A DNA stretch of 64,000 bases from Antedon mediterranea (lineage: Eukaryota > Echinodermata > Crinoidea > Comatulida > Antedonidae), in NCBI RefSeq assembly GCF_964355755.1, contig NC_092672.1, positions 35,522,501 to 35,586,500 of the forward strand, given 5' to 3'. Positions 1 through 11,221 of the stretch are shown piece by piece (position 1 is the stretch's first letter; the number at the start of each line of letters is the position of its first letter). A program made the translations under genes and the position numbers. Below the pieces are notes generated by a model. The model saw only the letters and a list, made by a program, of their open reading frames with translations. It was not told where the DNA came from and ran no database searches.

Positions 1-395
1 ATTACGGTGTCATCCGCTAATTGAGCAATTTTAACGATATTATCATCATCGTCATTGCTATTAGGTAACGTAATTCCTATACATTTAGAATTATTTCTGA
101 TATTTACTGCCATTATTTCTGATACCAGAATAAATAGCAAAGCAGATAATGGGCAGCCTTGCCTCACACCACACTCCATTTTAAACTTTTCTGACAACCA
201 TCCGTTGTTTACTATGCATGACACATTCTGTTTCTTTATACATAACCTTTATCCATTTGATAAATGAATTTCCAAAACCAAAGAGTTTTAAAACCTTAAA
301 CAGCAGTATTCTGTCTATTGAGTCGAAAGCTTTCGCATAATCAAGAAAAACAATAGCACCTGTCATATTTTTTGCTTTTGTGTAGTCTAGTATGT
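1..395 (-). pseudogene. LINE reverse transcriptase fragment (Tx1/L1-like), frameshifted
   Basis: Part of the reverse transcriptase of a non-LTR retrotransposon, read on the minus strand and running off the left edge. Visible motifs in order are YAKAFDSIDR (catalytic motif A region), GVRQGCPLSALLF (motif B region) and, at the window edge, AQLADDT, the catalytic ADD box. The first stretch (181-366) leaves frame near 195-215, and the motif B part continues in another frame, so the copy is dead. The style of the RT resembles the Tx1/L1 group, as does the C-terminal LINE piece at 21656-22642, but I cannot show they are one family. The junction at about 400 is where the segmental duplication starts. 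Confidence 0.85.
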
Positions 396-400
396 CGTTT

Positions 401-473
401 ACTGTTCAAGAGAGTTTTTAGGATCGGAGCACCGAGACCAAATCATATGCTTGGTTCCAGAACGCAAGGACGC
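401..473. repeat. Left scrap of segmental duplication copy A
   Basis: These ~70 bases match 25370-25440 almost base for base. In copy B the matching sequence runs on without a break into the sequence found here only at 17338. It is therefore the left flank of the target into which the BEL element inserted. It ends with GACGC (469-473), the left target-site duplication. Confidence 0.9.
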
Positions 474-631
474 TGTAACTGCCCTAAAAATAATGCGAGT
501 GATAGTCGTTATTCAAGTCCAACACCCAAGGTGCTCCTTTATTCCTGTTTCTTGAATGTGAACCAGATTACTAAAACAAAACATAACAATGACCTATAAA
601 TGCATGTCTAGCAATATATGTGGCTCCTTAA
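474..631 (-). repeat. BEL 3' LTR, terminal part
   Basis: This matches 16496-16655 of the other LTR with one extra base near its outer end. It is the distal part of the 3' LTR, cut off from its remainder (10433-11107) by the TTAA-flanked element. Positions 628-631 are the left TTAA of that insertion. Confidence 0.93.
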
Positions 632-1335
632 AATGGATATGAAAGGGTTCCTAGCAATATCATTTTATTGGCTCAACGTGTAGATCAATCGGTTTTAAGC
701 TCGCCATAGTCATACTTAATGTTTTGGAGGACGACAACGCCCTCAAAACGCCCCTGGGAAACCTGTGAAAAACTTTTTGTGACGTCACTAAAAGTTATTT
801 TTGTATTACAGAGATAGGAATTTTGGAGTAAATCATTGATTGATGCAAAAGCATGGTAGTAATTACTTATCGCTTTGATATTTTTATTCTTGGATAAGTA
901 TGTTAGCTTAATCGAATAAAATTAATTCATATTATCAACCATGTTTTTTTTTAAACGGATTTTAATTTCGTTTTTCAAGGCCACCTTTCACGAAATTCAT
1001 AGCCAAATGCCTATCTTGCTGGGTACACGGAGTTATTTTGCGCATGCGTGAGAATCACAGAGTCGATCACCTTGGCCTCTCTCTCGACCCTCCTCTCGCG
1101 AGCGATGTTTATTTCGCTATTTAGTATACACGTATTATTGAAACATCATTTTATTATTATTTCGTTGTAATTAACTGAAATTGATGGAAATTCGTCCACA
1201 TCGTGTGTTAACATCGTTTTGAAGAAACCGTTGGACGAGTAAATGGTGTTTGACAATAATGCCATGGCCTGAAGCAGCTAGCTAGGCCTTTTTAGTAGTG
1301 ATGACTGCTAGATACGGTGTTTAGTCGCCCGGTCG

Positions 1336-1475
1336 CGATTTTTTTTTTCGTACATAAGTTGGGGACCCCCTCATGAAACGTCACAAAATAAACATGAATA
1401 ATTCATCAGTTAAATTTTCTTGTTCCGTGTGCACCCAAGCGTATAGCAACAAGAAGTGACAGTTTACACAAGTGC
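1336..1475 (+). repeat. Outer inverted repeat, left arm
   Basis: The stretch from the T run through GTACATAAGTTGGGGACC and CATGAAACGTCACAAAATAA to AGCAACAAGAAGTGA recurs in reverse complement at about 8156-8290 with few differences. It may be the outer end of the fold-back unit 4838-8140, displaced by later material between 1475 and 4838. Confidence 0.8.
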
Positions 1476-4400
1476 GGTACGATTCTAGGCCTATCTCCGC
1501 TGTGGTTGCCGCGTGCGATTTCATAATACTAATAGAATAGCGGCGTTTTGTGTGGATTGTCGAAATAATCAGCCTTTAGTTTGGTGTTTTTAATATAATT
1601 TATTACTAAAGAATTACGTGTTAAAATTATAGTTTCTATTGATACTATTAGCCTAATTACTAGTCTCTAAACCCATGTCTATTCTAGTAGTAGCTGTGTT
1701 GGTGTGTGTGACGTGTGTGTTAGTTAGGTATGACACAGTCCGATTAATAGGCCTAAGTCAGCAAAATTAAACAATAAACATTACACAAAAATACATTTTT
1801 TATTCTCGTGGGTCTAATCCCATCTCATGTGTTCATATACGTGCATTTTTAAAGTTTCTTTGAGTACATGCATATTGTTTGATAATAAAATAGCAGAATT
1901 AAAAAATTACAGTACACACATTATACACATTCTTTATTCTTGTGGGTCTAAGCTTTCTTTGGGCTATGTCCAATTACTACTTTGTCTAGCTGTCGATTAG
2001 CCTCCACACATTTGCATAGTAGTGGACGTGTGTGTGAAAAAAAATAGTGCGCGAAGGCGAGGCAATCACGTGAATTGACCTAGAATCCTAGGCCTATTCA
2101 GTCGGAGAGCCGCGTTGGGAAATATGACCGTTATCGCGAAATTTTCGACTTCGCATGACGTCATTAATTTTAGAAGCCCTCTCTCGGCACAGAGGCATCA
2201 ACGTTTCGCGCGAAAACATTAGCATAAAGTATACGTCATTTTATAGCTGTTTAATAAACATTAATAGGCGAAAAATTAACCATATATGGTAAGATCAGTT
2301 CCTTATATGTTTAAGATGTCGCAGGTCACCTAATTTTCGGAATAATTTGTTGGATTTGTTGTCAGTGACAGTTTCTTTCCAAAGTTCGTGTGCAGCCGTC
2401 AAAGCTGAAGTTTTCTAACTTGTGTTTGTTTACAAATTTTCCATTAGTGGGATTTGCATCCCATACAGTGAATTACCAAAAAATCGGCGTATATGGATAG
2501 AGTAAGTATCAATAGTCTGTTTTACGTTAAAATTGGCTTGAAACCCTATTTAAGCTTCCTACAGCGAACATTTTAAAAAAGGTCCTCATTTCACATAATT
2601 GTTACGTCTCGCGGCACTAGTTCCGTCGTGTGTAGTGCATGGTGTGTTGATTGTGGTTGTTGCAGGTGTGGGTGTGCACGACCTGGTGGATCGTTGTCGT
2701 AATATCGGCCTAGGCTTAGCCTTAGTAACATGTTGATAATTAAAATACTTTAGTTACAATTTAGTATTATTAAAGTTTCGTTAATCCTATACTCTATATT
2801 GAAGATGCGTTGGGAAGGTTTTAAAAAGATAATTAAGCCAATCGCAGCCTGACATATAGTTAAATATCCTCATTATTGGCAACTGATGGGTACAATTTAT
2901 TTACTGTATTATTAATTAATAATTATACAATAAATATACAGACACAAGGAAGTTTTGTGTTTAGTGCTTTTTTATGGTAGGCCTACAGTACAGTCATATT
3001 TTATCTGAATATGTTTTCAGGTTGTGGAATAATTATATAATTATACAGTACAGTATTTAAGAAAATGTTTTCGTCATAGTGACAATTATTTAAATAGTTC
3101 TTTACATTTCAGCTATTCATTTTCATTTCAGGTTTTTTGTTGGTATCAAGATTTTCTATCTCGTTCTTCAATATGAGGTTGGACGGTGGAAGCTGTAAAG
3201 TGGTTTTCTCGATTTCAATATCATTGCTGATAGTTTTTCATTTTATTCGCTAATATAACATATAAATTTATATTCATTTAAGTTGTAGAAGTGTTTCAGA
3301 TCAGTAAATATTTATAAAGATATAAATTAAGTTGCGATTGATTGATTTACTTTATTAACCAGAGTCGCACAGATGCATACAATATAAACATAAAACAATC
3401 ATAAAATCAGTACAACAGTAAGACTCAAGTAAAAATGATATCTCAAAAAGTACATATGGTGGCATATTTTATATTTACAGTATTAGGCCTAGCTAGTTTG
3501 TTATGTCTGATGAACAAGGTGCTATTAGAAGTTTTTATATACAGTAGTATTTACTATTTGTATCAGTAATTGTTTGAAAGGTTGTATTTTTTCACATTCT
3601 GTATATGTATACATAAAAAGAAAAAATGTATTGCTTGTGTGAAATGTAAGTTGTATCTAATAAAGTAATAGAATATTTCTGTATACAAGTGTGACATTTA
3701 CTGCCAGATATTGATATACTGATAAGTACCAACCAATTAACAATACTCAAGTAAATGATGGGCTAATAATTATCTTTTTTAAAAACATGACCATATAAAA
3801 ATACATGGTTGAGTCTCTCAAACAAAAGATGCCTGATTTTGTAAATAACATTCCCCACCATATTTATATATAAATTGAAAATGGGTTATCTTTTGGCACT
3901 TTGTTTTTCAATTTATTGTTTTTTAACAGTTTTTGTAATTTTTTCTGGGCCTAGGTTCTTCTTCAGGCTTCTTCTTGCTTGGTATATGAGCTGGGATAGA
4001 CCTACCAGCCTAGATTATGGAATACCCAGATTATGTCTACTTCTACTCCAGCTACTATAGGCCCTACTACAGTATAACACAAACTACTATCAGAATTACC
4101 TAGCCTAACTAGGCCTAGAAAATACTATTTTTAGGCCTAGCTAGGCTAGAAGTTAAGTAAGTAATTATAGTAGCTAGTCTAAGTAGGCCTTTCCTAGCTC
4201 AGAAACCAAATAGAACAATAATCGGGCAGCAGATTGAAACCTTAGGCCTGTGACGCAGTACGCCTGCATGAACAACCGGATTAAACAGGGACACGATTCG
4301 GTCCGGGTCGATTCGTACCAGCTTCGTAAAACGTAAACAAAGTTTCAAAATGGCGGTTTTTCGATCGTAACTGAACAGAAATGTAGTAGGTTTGGTTTGA

Positions 4401-4837
4401 TTAGTGGGAGTTGCATCCCAAGAAAGCTTAAAATTAGATTTTTATTTTAATAGATAGCTTAATAGTTTATCTTGTAAGGATTTTAAATTCGTTTTGAAAC
4501 CTTATCTAGAAAATATGAAATTTAATGATTTTTTACCATCATTTAAAAAAAAATATAAATAAAAAAGTTTATACACAAAATAATGATATTTCTCGAAACA
4601 AAAAAACTGTGGAATTTAGATCACAGTTTTTATCATTATTTAAGCTTGCAGTTCAACTATTGAAATACGTTTATTGATTTCATCTAATATCAAAATTATA
4701 CAATTTTCAAAGTGTACTAAAATAGCAAAAATTCCAACATTTTCCACGAAGCGCGCCCTCACAATGAATGAAATCAGTGATGCGTTACCAACGCGGCTTT
4801 CCGACTGTATTGTAGAAAGAATCGTATCGCAGTTGGG

Positions 4838-7800
4838 TGTGTCGAAAGCGAAGACCTCGAAAGCGAAGATCGAAGACCGAAGACCTCGAAAGCGAAGACC
4901 CTACGAAATGGTAGTGTGCACAAAATCCGACCAAAATCGATGATAACACCTTGAATTTACAGATTCTAAAAAAATATTTCGATTTTAATCGTTATGTTAT
5001 CAAAAAACATGACTTTATCTATGAACAAGCTCACGTGTTTTCGCCAATGGAGTTAATATGTGATATAGTTTTACGAACAAACACATCGCGCTATTTGCAA
5101 GGCGACGGACACACAAGAAGGACCTCGAATTGAATGCAATATTAAATGTCACTTTTTCCGATAACTTTGTATTGTAGCACACGTCGCCTACAATTTAAAG
5201 CCATAGCCAACTGTATAGAAAAGTATAGAAATAAACTACAGTAAAGTAAATAAATTAAAGTAAGTAAATTCATTGCAAGAAGTAAAGGATGGCCATATGC
5301 TTATTTAGCCTAATTTTAGAGCCTATAGGCCTATAAAAAGTGTCCGTATCATAGATTTTACACTGACATCATGTTATACGTACGCGTGAATACAACTTAG
5401 AGATCCTTTTTTTTTGCATTTAAATATTATTATGTTGATGTATGTTTATTATCTATAATATTTGCCTATTGTCTAAATGTATGAATAAATACAATAAGAT
5501 ATTTATTTTCCTTTAGTTGTATAGTATTTTAAACTTGTACATTTTCCTCATTGTAGCCAATACTACAGTATTACTGATTTAATTATTCGCCAGTTTAAAA
5601 ATATTTTTCTAATGTATTCATAATGGTCAAATAATATTATCAGTATCGGTTAGTGTGGTTGGCGAAGCGACAGTACTATGTAAAGAAGAAAAATGTAAAA
5701 TAAATATTTCATTAACCAACGTATGAACTACTAAACGAAAACATCCTACGGCAACGTATATCGTATTGACGCGCGCGCAACATAAGAAAATACTCTTCTA
5801 TCTATTTTTGCATCCCCTCTTACGATCGAGAATCATGATGAACGTAAAGCAGTCGGTGTTGAACACGTCGGTTCCCACTTATGATGACACGCAAGTTTGT
5901 TCTTAAGGCGCACTTTGCGTCGATCTGGAAATTAATTCCAGCTCTTAAAATATTTCCCGGGCCAAATTTGGCAGAATATATTCAAATTATGATTTGACAA
6001 GAAGTAAAAAGAACGAACGATATAGGCATCAGCGTTTTGCAAATTTTGGTTATAAATCGGTCGTTTCCTGCGACATATCATCTGTTTCACGGCTTCCATA
6101 ATTCCGAATAATTATGCCATTATGTCAACGTTCACAAAGACAAAAGCCATTCAAAACAAAGATTGAAATAAAAAATATTCCCTCCAAAATTACAAGTTGC
6201 CGATTTTGTTACGGTTGCAATGTGATTAGTGACGATAGTGTGTTCACGTTTAATTTATTTTTCAATATTAAAACGGGTGTTTATTCATATCGGTATTACG
6301 TTTACCGACACTGTCAAAAGATTAGTTTAATGAAGTTCCAGTCCCGCCAACCACAATTTTCCTCATCATCAAATAAAAAACTGACTTTTGTTTTCAAGCA
6401 TTGCCCGTGGTGAATACAAAAAGAGATACTCTCTATAAATCTTTATTAAGTGATGGTGAATGTTTATCGGGCTTAACCACTCTAACCCCCAACCTTCTAT
6501 CTCACAGGGTTGTGGTTGAGACGACTATTCAACAGTCTCCCGATTTTCAACAGATTGTCGACGTCCCGCTTCTAAATGTTTGCATCCCTGCCATGAGTGT
6601 CCATTAACAAAAGAAAACATAAAATTTTAATTAAGAAACAGGTTACCGGTTGTTGACCATTTAAATATAGAATTGACACTAATACAAACAAATCTAACAG
6701 AATATACTATTATAACGGGTTAACGATCAAGAAAAATTTTCAGAGTGTGATGTCTATTATTCGTTCTACAGTATTAGCCTTTTGTCAAATCATAATTTGA
6801 ATACAGTATTATTTTTTACTTTGACAATACAAAGATATAAAATAAAGTTCCGTTAGTTCACGGTAAGCTATTGGGACGAACTGTCATTGGCCCGGGAAAT
6901 ATTTTAAGAGCTGAAATTGGTTTTCAGATCGACGCAAAGTGCGCCGTAAGAAAATAACGTTGCGTGTCATCACAAGTGGGAACCGATGTGTTCAACACCA
7001 TTTCTGCTTTATTACGTTCATCATGATTCTCGAATCGTAAAGCCTGTTTTCCTGTCGACGTTAGTAGACGCTATCGTCGTTGATCGTTAAAAGTTCAACG
7101 ACGATCGTTTGAAAACGATCAAGTTGAAATGATAACGATAGCGATTACCTTTTCCTGTAAATCGTTAACATTTCAATGTTTACGTAGAAGATCGCCGATT
7201 ATTGTTAACGATAGCGTCGAATAACGTCGACAGGAAAACAGGCTTAAGAGGTTCTGTTGCGCGCGCCAACGATACGTTGCGGCACAATTTTTTTTGTTTA
7301 GTGGTTCATACGTTGGTTAATGAAATATTTATTTTCCTTAAAAGGAAAATAAATATTTCATTAACCAAAAAAAATTTACATTTTTCTTTACATCATCTGT
7401 CGCTTCTCCAACCACACTAAATATTCTGATACTGATATAGGCCCTATTATTTGTCTATTATTATGAATACATTAGAAAACATTTTGAAACTGGCGATTAA
7501 GTAAAATAGCAATAGTTACAATGGGAAAATGTAAAAGTTTAAATACAATACAGGAAAATGAATATCTTATTGTATTTATTCATACATTTAGATAATAAAC
7601 AATAGGCAAATAAAAAACACATAGCAACATATTTAAATGCAAAAAAGATCTCTGTACCTACATTTAAAAGCAAGTGTAAAATCTATGATACGGACACTTT
7701 TTATAGGCCTATAGGCTCTAAAATAAACCTAAATACCGGGCCTACCGCCATCCTTTACTTCTTACAATTTACTTACTGTAGTTTATTTCTATACTTATAA

Positions 7801-8140
7801 ACAATTGGCTATGATTTTAAATTGTTATCGGAACAAGTGACATTTCATGTGCGAGGTCCTTCTTGTGCGTCCGTCGCCTTGCAAATAGCGCGATGTGTTT
7901 GTTCGTAAAACTATATCACATATTAACTCCATTGGCGAAAACACGTGAGCTTGTTCATAAATAAAGTCATGATTTTTTTTTAAATTGAAATATTTTTTCA
8001 GGATCTGTAAATTCAAGGTGTTATCACGATTTTGTATGATTTTGGTCGGATTTTGTGCACACTACAATTTCGTAGGGTCTTCGCTTTCGAGGTCTTCGGT
8101 CTTCGATCTTCGCTTTCGAGGTCTTCGCTTTCGACACACC
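4838..8140. repeat. Fold-back (large inverted repeat), arms about 1.2 kb
   Basis: Left arm 4838-6010 and right arm about 6785-8140 are reverse complements with moderate divergence. Anchors are the CGAAAGCGAAGACC cluster (4845-4905 against 8070-8135), AAAAAGTGTCCGTATCATAG (5337 against about 7690) and GCACTTTGCGTCGATCTG (about 5910 against 6935). The right arm carries an extra 204-bp MITE. The ~0.8-kb loop (6010-6780) has only short frames and no recognised protein. Known fold-back elements have this architecture; the family is not recognised. Confidence 0.85.
7041..7244. mobile_element. 204-bp MITE with TAA target duplication
   Basis: Terminal inverted repeats of about 36 bp with two mismatches, starting AGCCTGTTTTCCTGTCGACG, flanked by TAA at 7038-7040 and 7245-7247. 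The opposite arm of the fold-back (about 5815-5835) has the same sequence with one TAA and no insert, so the arm itself is the empty-site control. A 3-bp TAA duplication fits the PIF/Harbinger habit. Inside are further ACGAT/ATCGT-rich palindromes. Confidence 0.88.
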
Positions 8141-8155
8141 CTATCGCAGTTGTGT

Positions 8156-8290
8156 AAATCACTTCTTGTTGCTATACGCTTGGGTGCACACGGAACAACA
8201 AATTTAACTTAACTGATGAATTATTCATGTTTATTTTGTGACGTTTCATGAGGGGTCCCCAACTTATGTACGAAAAAAAAAATCGCCGCC
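8156..8290 (-). repeat. Outer inverted repeat, right arm
   Basis: Reverse complement of 1336-1475, directly continuing the right arm of the fold-back. The left-hand partner is separated from its arm by about 3.4 kb, which suggests a later insertion or rearrangement there. Confidence 0.8.
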
Positions 8291-10432
8291 CGGTCAGAGG
8301 TGAGCTGAGAGCGTATGCTCCTTGATGTATCGTTGAGGGTGTTAATGGTAGGCACAATTGTGTTACTGTATTATGTATATACACATTGTTTATAAGTACG
8401 TTTATTAATATTGTTGTGTGCTGTAGTGTCCGTTTCTGACTAACGCATTATTAAAATATTTTTTTGTTATCAATTACATACCGCCCTAGCTAGAGCTAGG
8501 CTAGGCAACACTGAATACTAAATATTAGGATTCCCAATTAAAATGAATAGAGGTGGATTTTCTCTAATGTAGTAATAAAGGGTATAACAGGCCAGGCCTA
8601 GTTAGGGGTATTTGAGCTTGTATCATATATTATTAATACAGTATAAATAAACAATTCATTTGTATTTTTACCTACCTACAGGTCTATAATTGGAGTGGAA
8701 CTATGATAATTAATGGACGGGATAAGCAAAAATGTATTTATTGATTGGAATGGAAGCGCAAATTTTAGAGTCAAATTATAATATTAAGGTAACAGATACT
8801 GAGCATTGCTATTTTAAACTGTTGATCAAACTTACATAATACATTATACTAAATTATTATTTTGTTATTATTTATTTTCCTTTTTCAGGTGAATAGGAAG
8901 ATGCCCAGCGTACTTTATAATAGATGCTACTTGGATCAAGCTTGCACGATACATATGCAGTATACTAAGACACCAAGTATAGAATGAGCGCAGACAATTA
9001 AAATTACAGAACTAAATATTTATGAAGAATAGTAAAATATGCATAATAGAATGCTTTAGACGTGAATGCTATGGTTACAGTCATACTGTAACTATGGTAA
9101 TGTACTACCAGACAGTACACTAGTAGCAGTGCATCATATAGTGTTTGTTTTTAACCATCTAAATGGGTCTGGGTATATAAACAAATAAACCACTACTGTA
9201 CTTCTTTTTTTATTTATTTAGCCAAATGTACAATGGACATTTATGAAAGAATCTCTTGAATATGATGGAGCTGGCTGGTGTTGATAGAATTAAAATGTAT
9301 CACTCAGGTCTCAAAAGTAATTTATGTCCCGTTTGAAAAATCTTGCTTGTTCCAAACTCATTATGATACATTTGTTCAATAAAATTCATTCCACACACTA
9401 TTTCTGCCATATAATTTGTTGATGTTTACAATTTTATTACTAGTACTACAGGTATTACAGTTCTTCAAGCCATCTCATGTACTGTTGATTCCATAAATCT
9501 GCAAAGATAAGACCAATAAATGGTTGGAAATGCACTATTATTTTTATTCAATCCTACCTAGGCCCTATAGTACAGTATTATATTTTATGACTTGGTAACA
9601 AACAGAAAGAGATTATTTAATTACAGTACTAACTAAACTATAATAATCCTCTCTGCCTCACCTCTGCTCTACTTTAATTATTAGTATTATTATATTACTA
9701 TATTAGTCAATAACAAAATTCAGAGCCAAAAACAAGTTCAAAAGCTTACCTTTTTTATTTACGTCGCCTTTTACATACGTCTACGCCCGCGCCTTGTCCA
9801 CTTCCTGGAGGTTCGTCGGTGAACCGGCGACTACTACTCTCTTCCATGGAGTAACTCCATATGTAGGCCTAGTATAGTAGTACTAGCAAATTTAGAAGAA
9901 ACTATAGTCTACTAGACCTAGCCTACTTTGTAGTCTGCGTGAGTGGTTTAGTGTGAGATGTACAAATACACCCTTTCTTCTTTTCACGTACAATCTTTGC
10001 AGACATAACTTTTTATTGATTTGTGAAATATCGATATTTTCTACAACTACAGCAGCAACAGGGAGCTTGTAGGATGGGTTTGTTTATTTTGTTTACACCA
10101 CACAGTCCGCGAACGAGACAAGGCGGTGATTGGACTGTATTAAAATTCATTAACCAATCACAAAACGACTGCTGCCGTGGCTACAACCCCGGGTGTTTCA
10201 AACTCTAAATTTGACGATCTCGTACGTGCGTATAGAACGTTCATAAAAATTAAGATGGCGTGCCAGTTGGTCGGCCATTTTGCGGACGTTTTATACCAAA
10301 ATTGTATTTGTTTATTTCTCAAGTTCTACTAGGTATTTGAATCTAATTTTTGGTGTGCTGTTTATTAACATTAAAAGGATTCATACAAAGTCATTTTTGT
10401 GAAATTTTAAAATCCTTTCATATCCATTTTAA

Positions 10433-11107
10433 GCGTCAAACTGAAAAGTTTTGTATTTAAGTTAAAACAAACAATATAAAAGACGATCCCTTAAACTAAT
10501 TAAAAATGCAAAACCGTGTCGTCATAGCAACGGATAACAAAATCCTTGAGGTTAACTCCTCCTACAACGACGCGACACCTACATGCCATTGACATTGTAT
10601 ACGTAAATCAATTAAAATGATCACATGAACTATAAAGTTTTGCGAAGATTATTATAACTATAGTATCCAGGTGCTTAATGCAATGCAGTAACTTTAACAA
10701 TGAATTATTAATACTAATACTTAGTAAATGATTAAATTAAGGTACAACAGGTCAAAGCCATATCTCATCAATATATAGGCCTAGCTAGGTAACATAACCG
10801 AAATTAATGGCGTCTCAATAGAACTTGGCCTAATAACATTAAATCTGTATGAGTTATTGATCAATAAATGTAGCGGAATGCAGCTTACCGAAAATAGCAA
10901 AGTCACCCGCTATCTGCAGTACATAAACAATTCAAGTAAATATCAAAAATTAAACAATATGTCAATATCCTATAATTAAAGTCACTAGCTGTGATCATAC
11001 ATCCTCTCCTCTCTAATGCAAGATACCTCTCCTCACATGGTCCTAAAATGACGTCATTTTCTTAATAATGCGCCCTCTCTAAATATAAACTAGTTTGGGA
11101 CCAAACA
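10433..11107 (-). repeat. BEL 3' LTR, proximal part
   Basis: Nearly identical to 16656-17337. Differences noticed are single substitutions and a 10-bp CTAGGCCTAG unit present twice in the other LTR and once here. On the minus strand it begins TGTTTGGTCCCAAAC. Together with 474-631 it makes an LTR of about 833 bp. Confidence 0.93.
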
Positions 11108-11120
11108 TCCCGGCCCCTCT
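11108..11120 (-). promoter_or_regulatory. Polypurine tract of the BEL element
   Basis: On the minus strand AGAGGGGCCGGGA lies directly before the TGT that opens the 3' LTR, as expected for the plus-strand primer of reverse transcription. No TGG-type tRNA primer site was seen after the 5' LTR, where only 40 bases separate the LTR from the gag start. Confidence 0.75.
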
Positions 11121-11221
11121 AATGCTATACTGAATTAAGGCATTAGCAAACATAGTTAACAATTTAACAATAAATAAATTAATGTAACAACAATTTAACA
11201 ATCTATTAAACAGCATCTGAA

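Larger units (their letters stand above)
632..10428. mobile_element. 9.8-kb DNA element with TTAA target duplication inside the BEL 3' LTR
   Basis: Flanked by TTAA at 628-631 and 10429-10432. The termini are a perfect 15-bp inverted repeat, AATGGATATGAAAGG, starting at 632 and ending at 10428. The intact LTR at 16652-16655 has a single TTAA at the same place, which proves a cut-and-paste type insertion. TTAA duplications are known for piggyBac and Kolobok families and some others; these termini lack the usual piggyBac CCC start, so the superfamily is open. I see no long reading frame and no transposase motif, so it looks non-autonomous or decayed. Its interior is dominated by inverted repeats and noncoding A+T-rich sequence, possibly with further nested elements. 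Confidence 0.85.

Noticed and set aside
6114-6607. 99- and 68-residue frames in the fold-back loop
   Set aside because: No family features; composition fits noncoding A+T-rich DNA.
9740-9865. Minus-strand GC-richer patch reading MEESSSRRFTDEPPGSGQGA followed by a splice donor
   Set aside because: A stop precedes the donor in that frame and no partner exon was found; noted only as a possible relic inside the 9.8-kb element.
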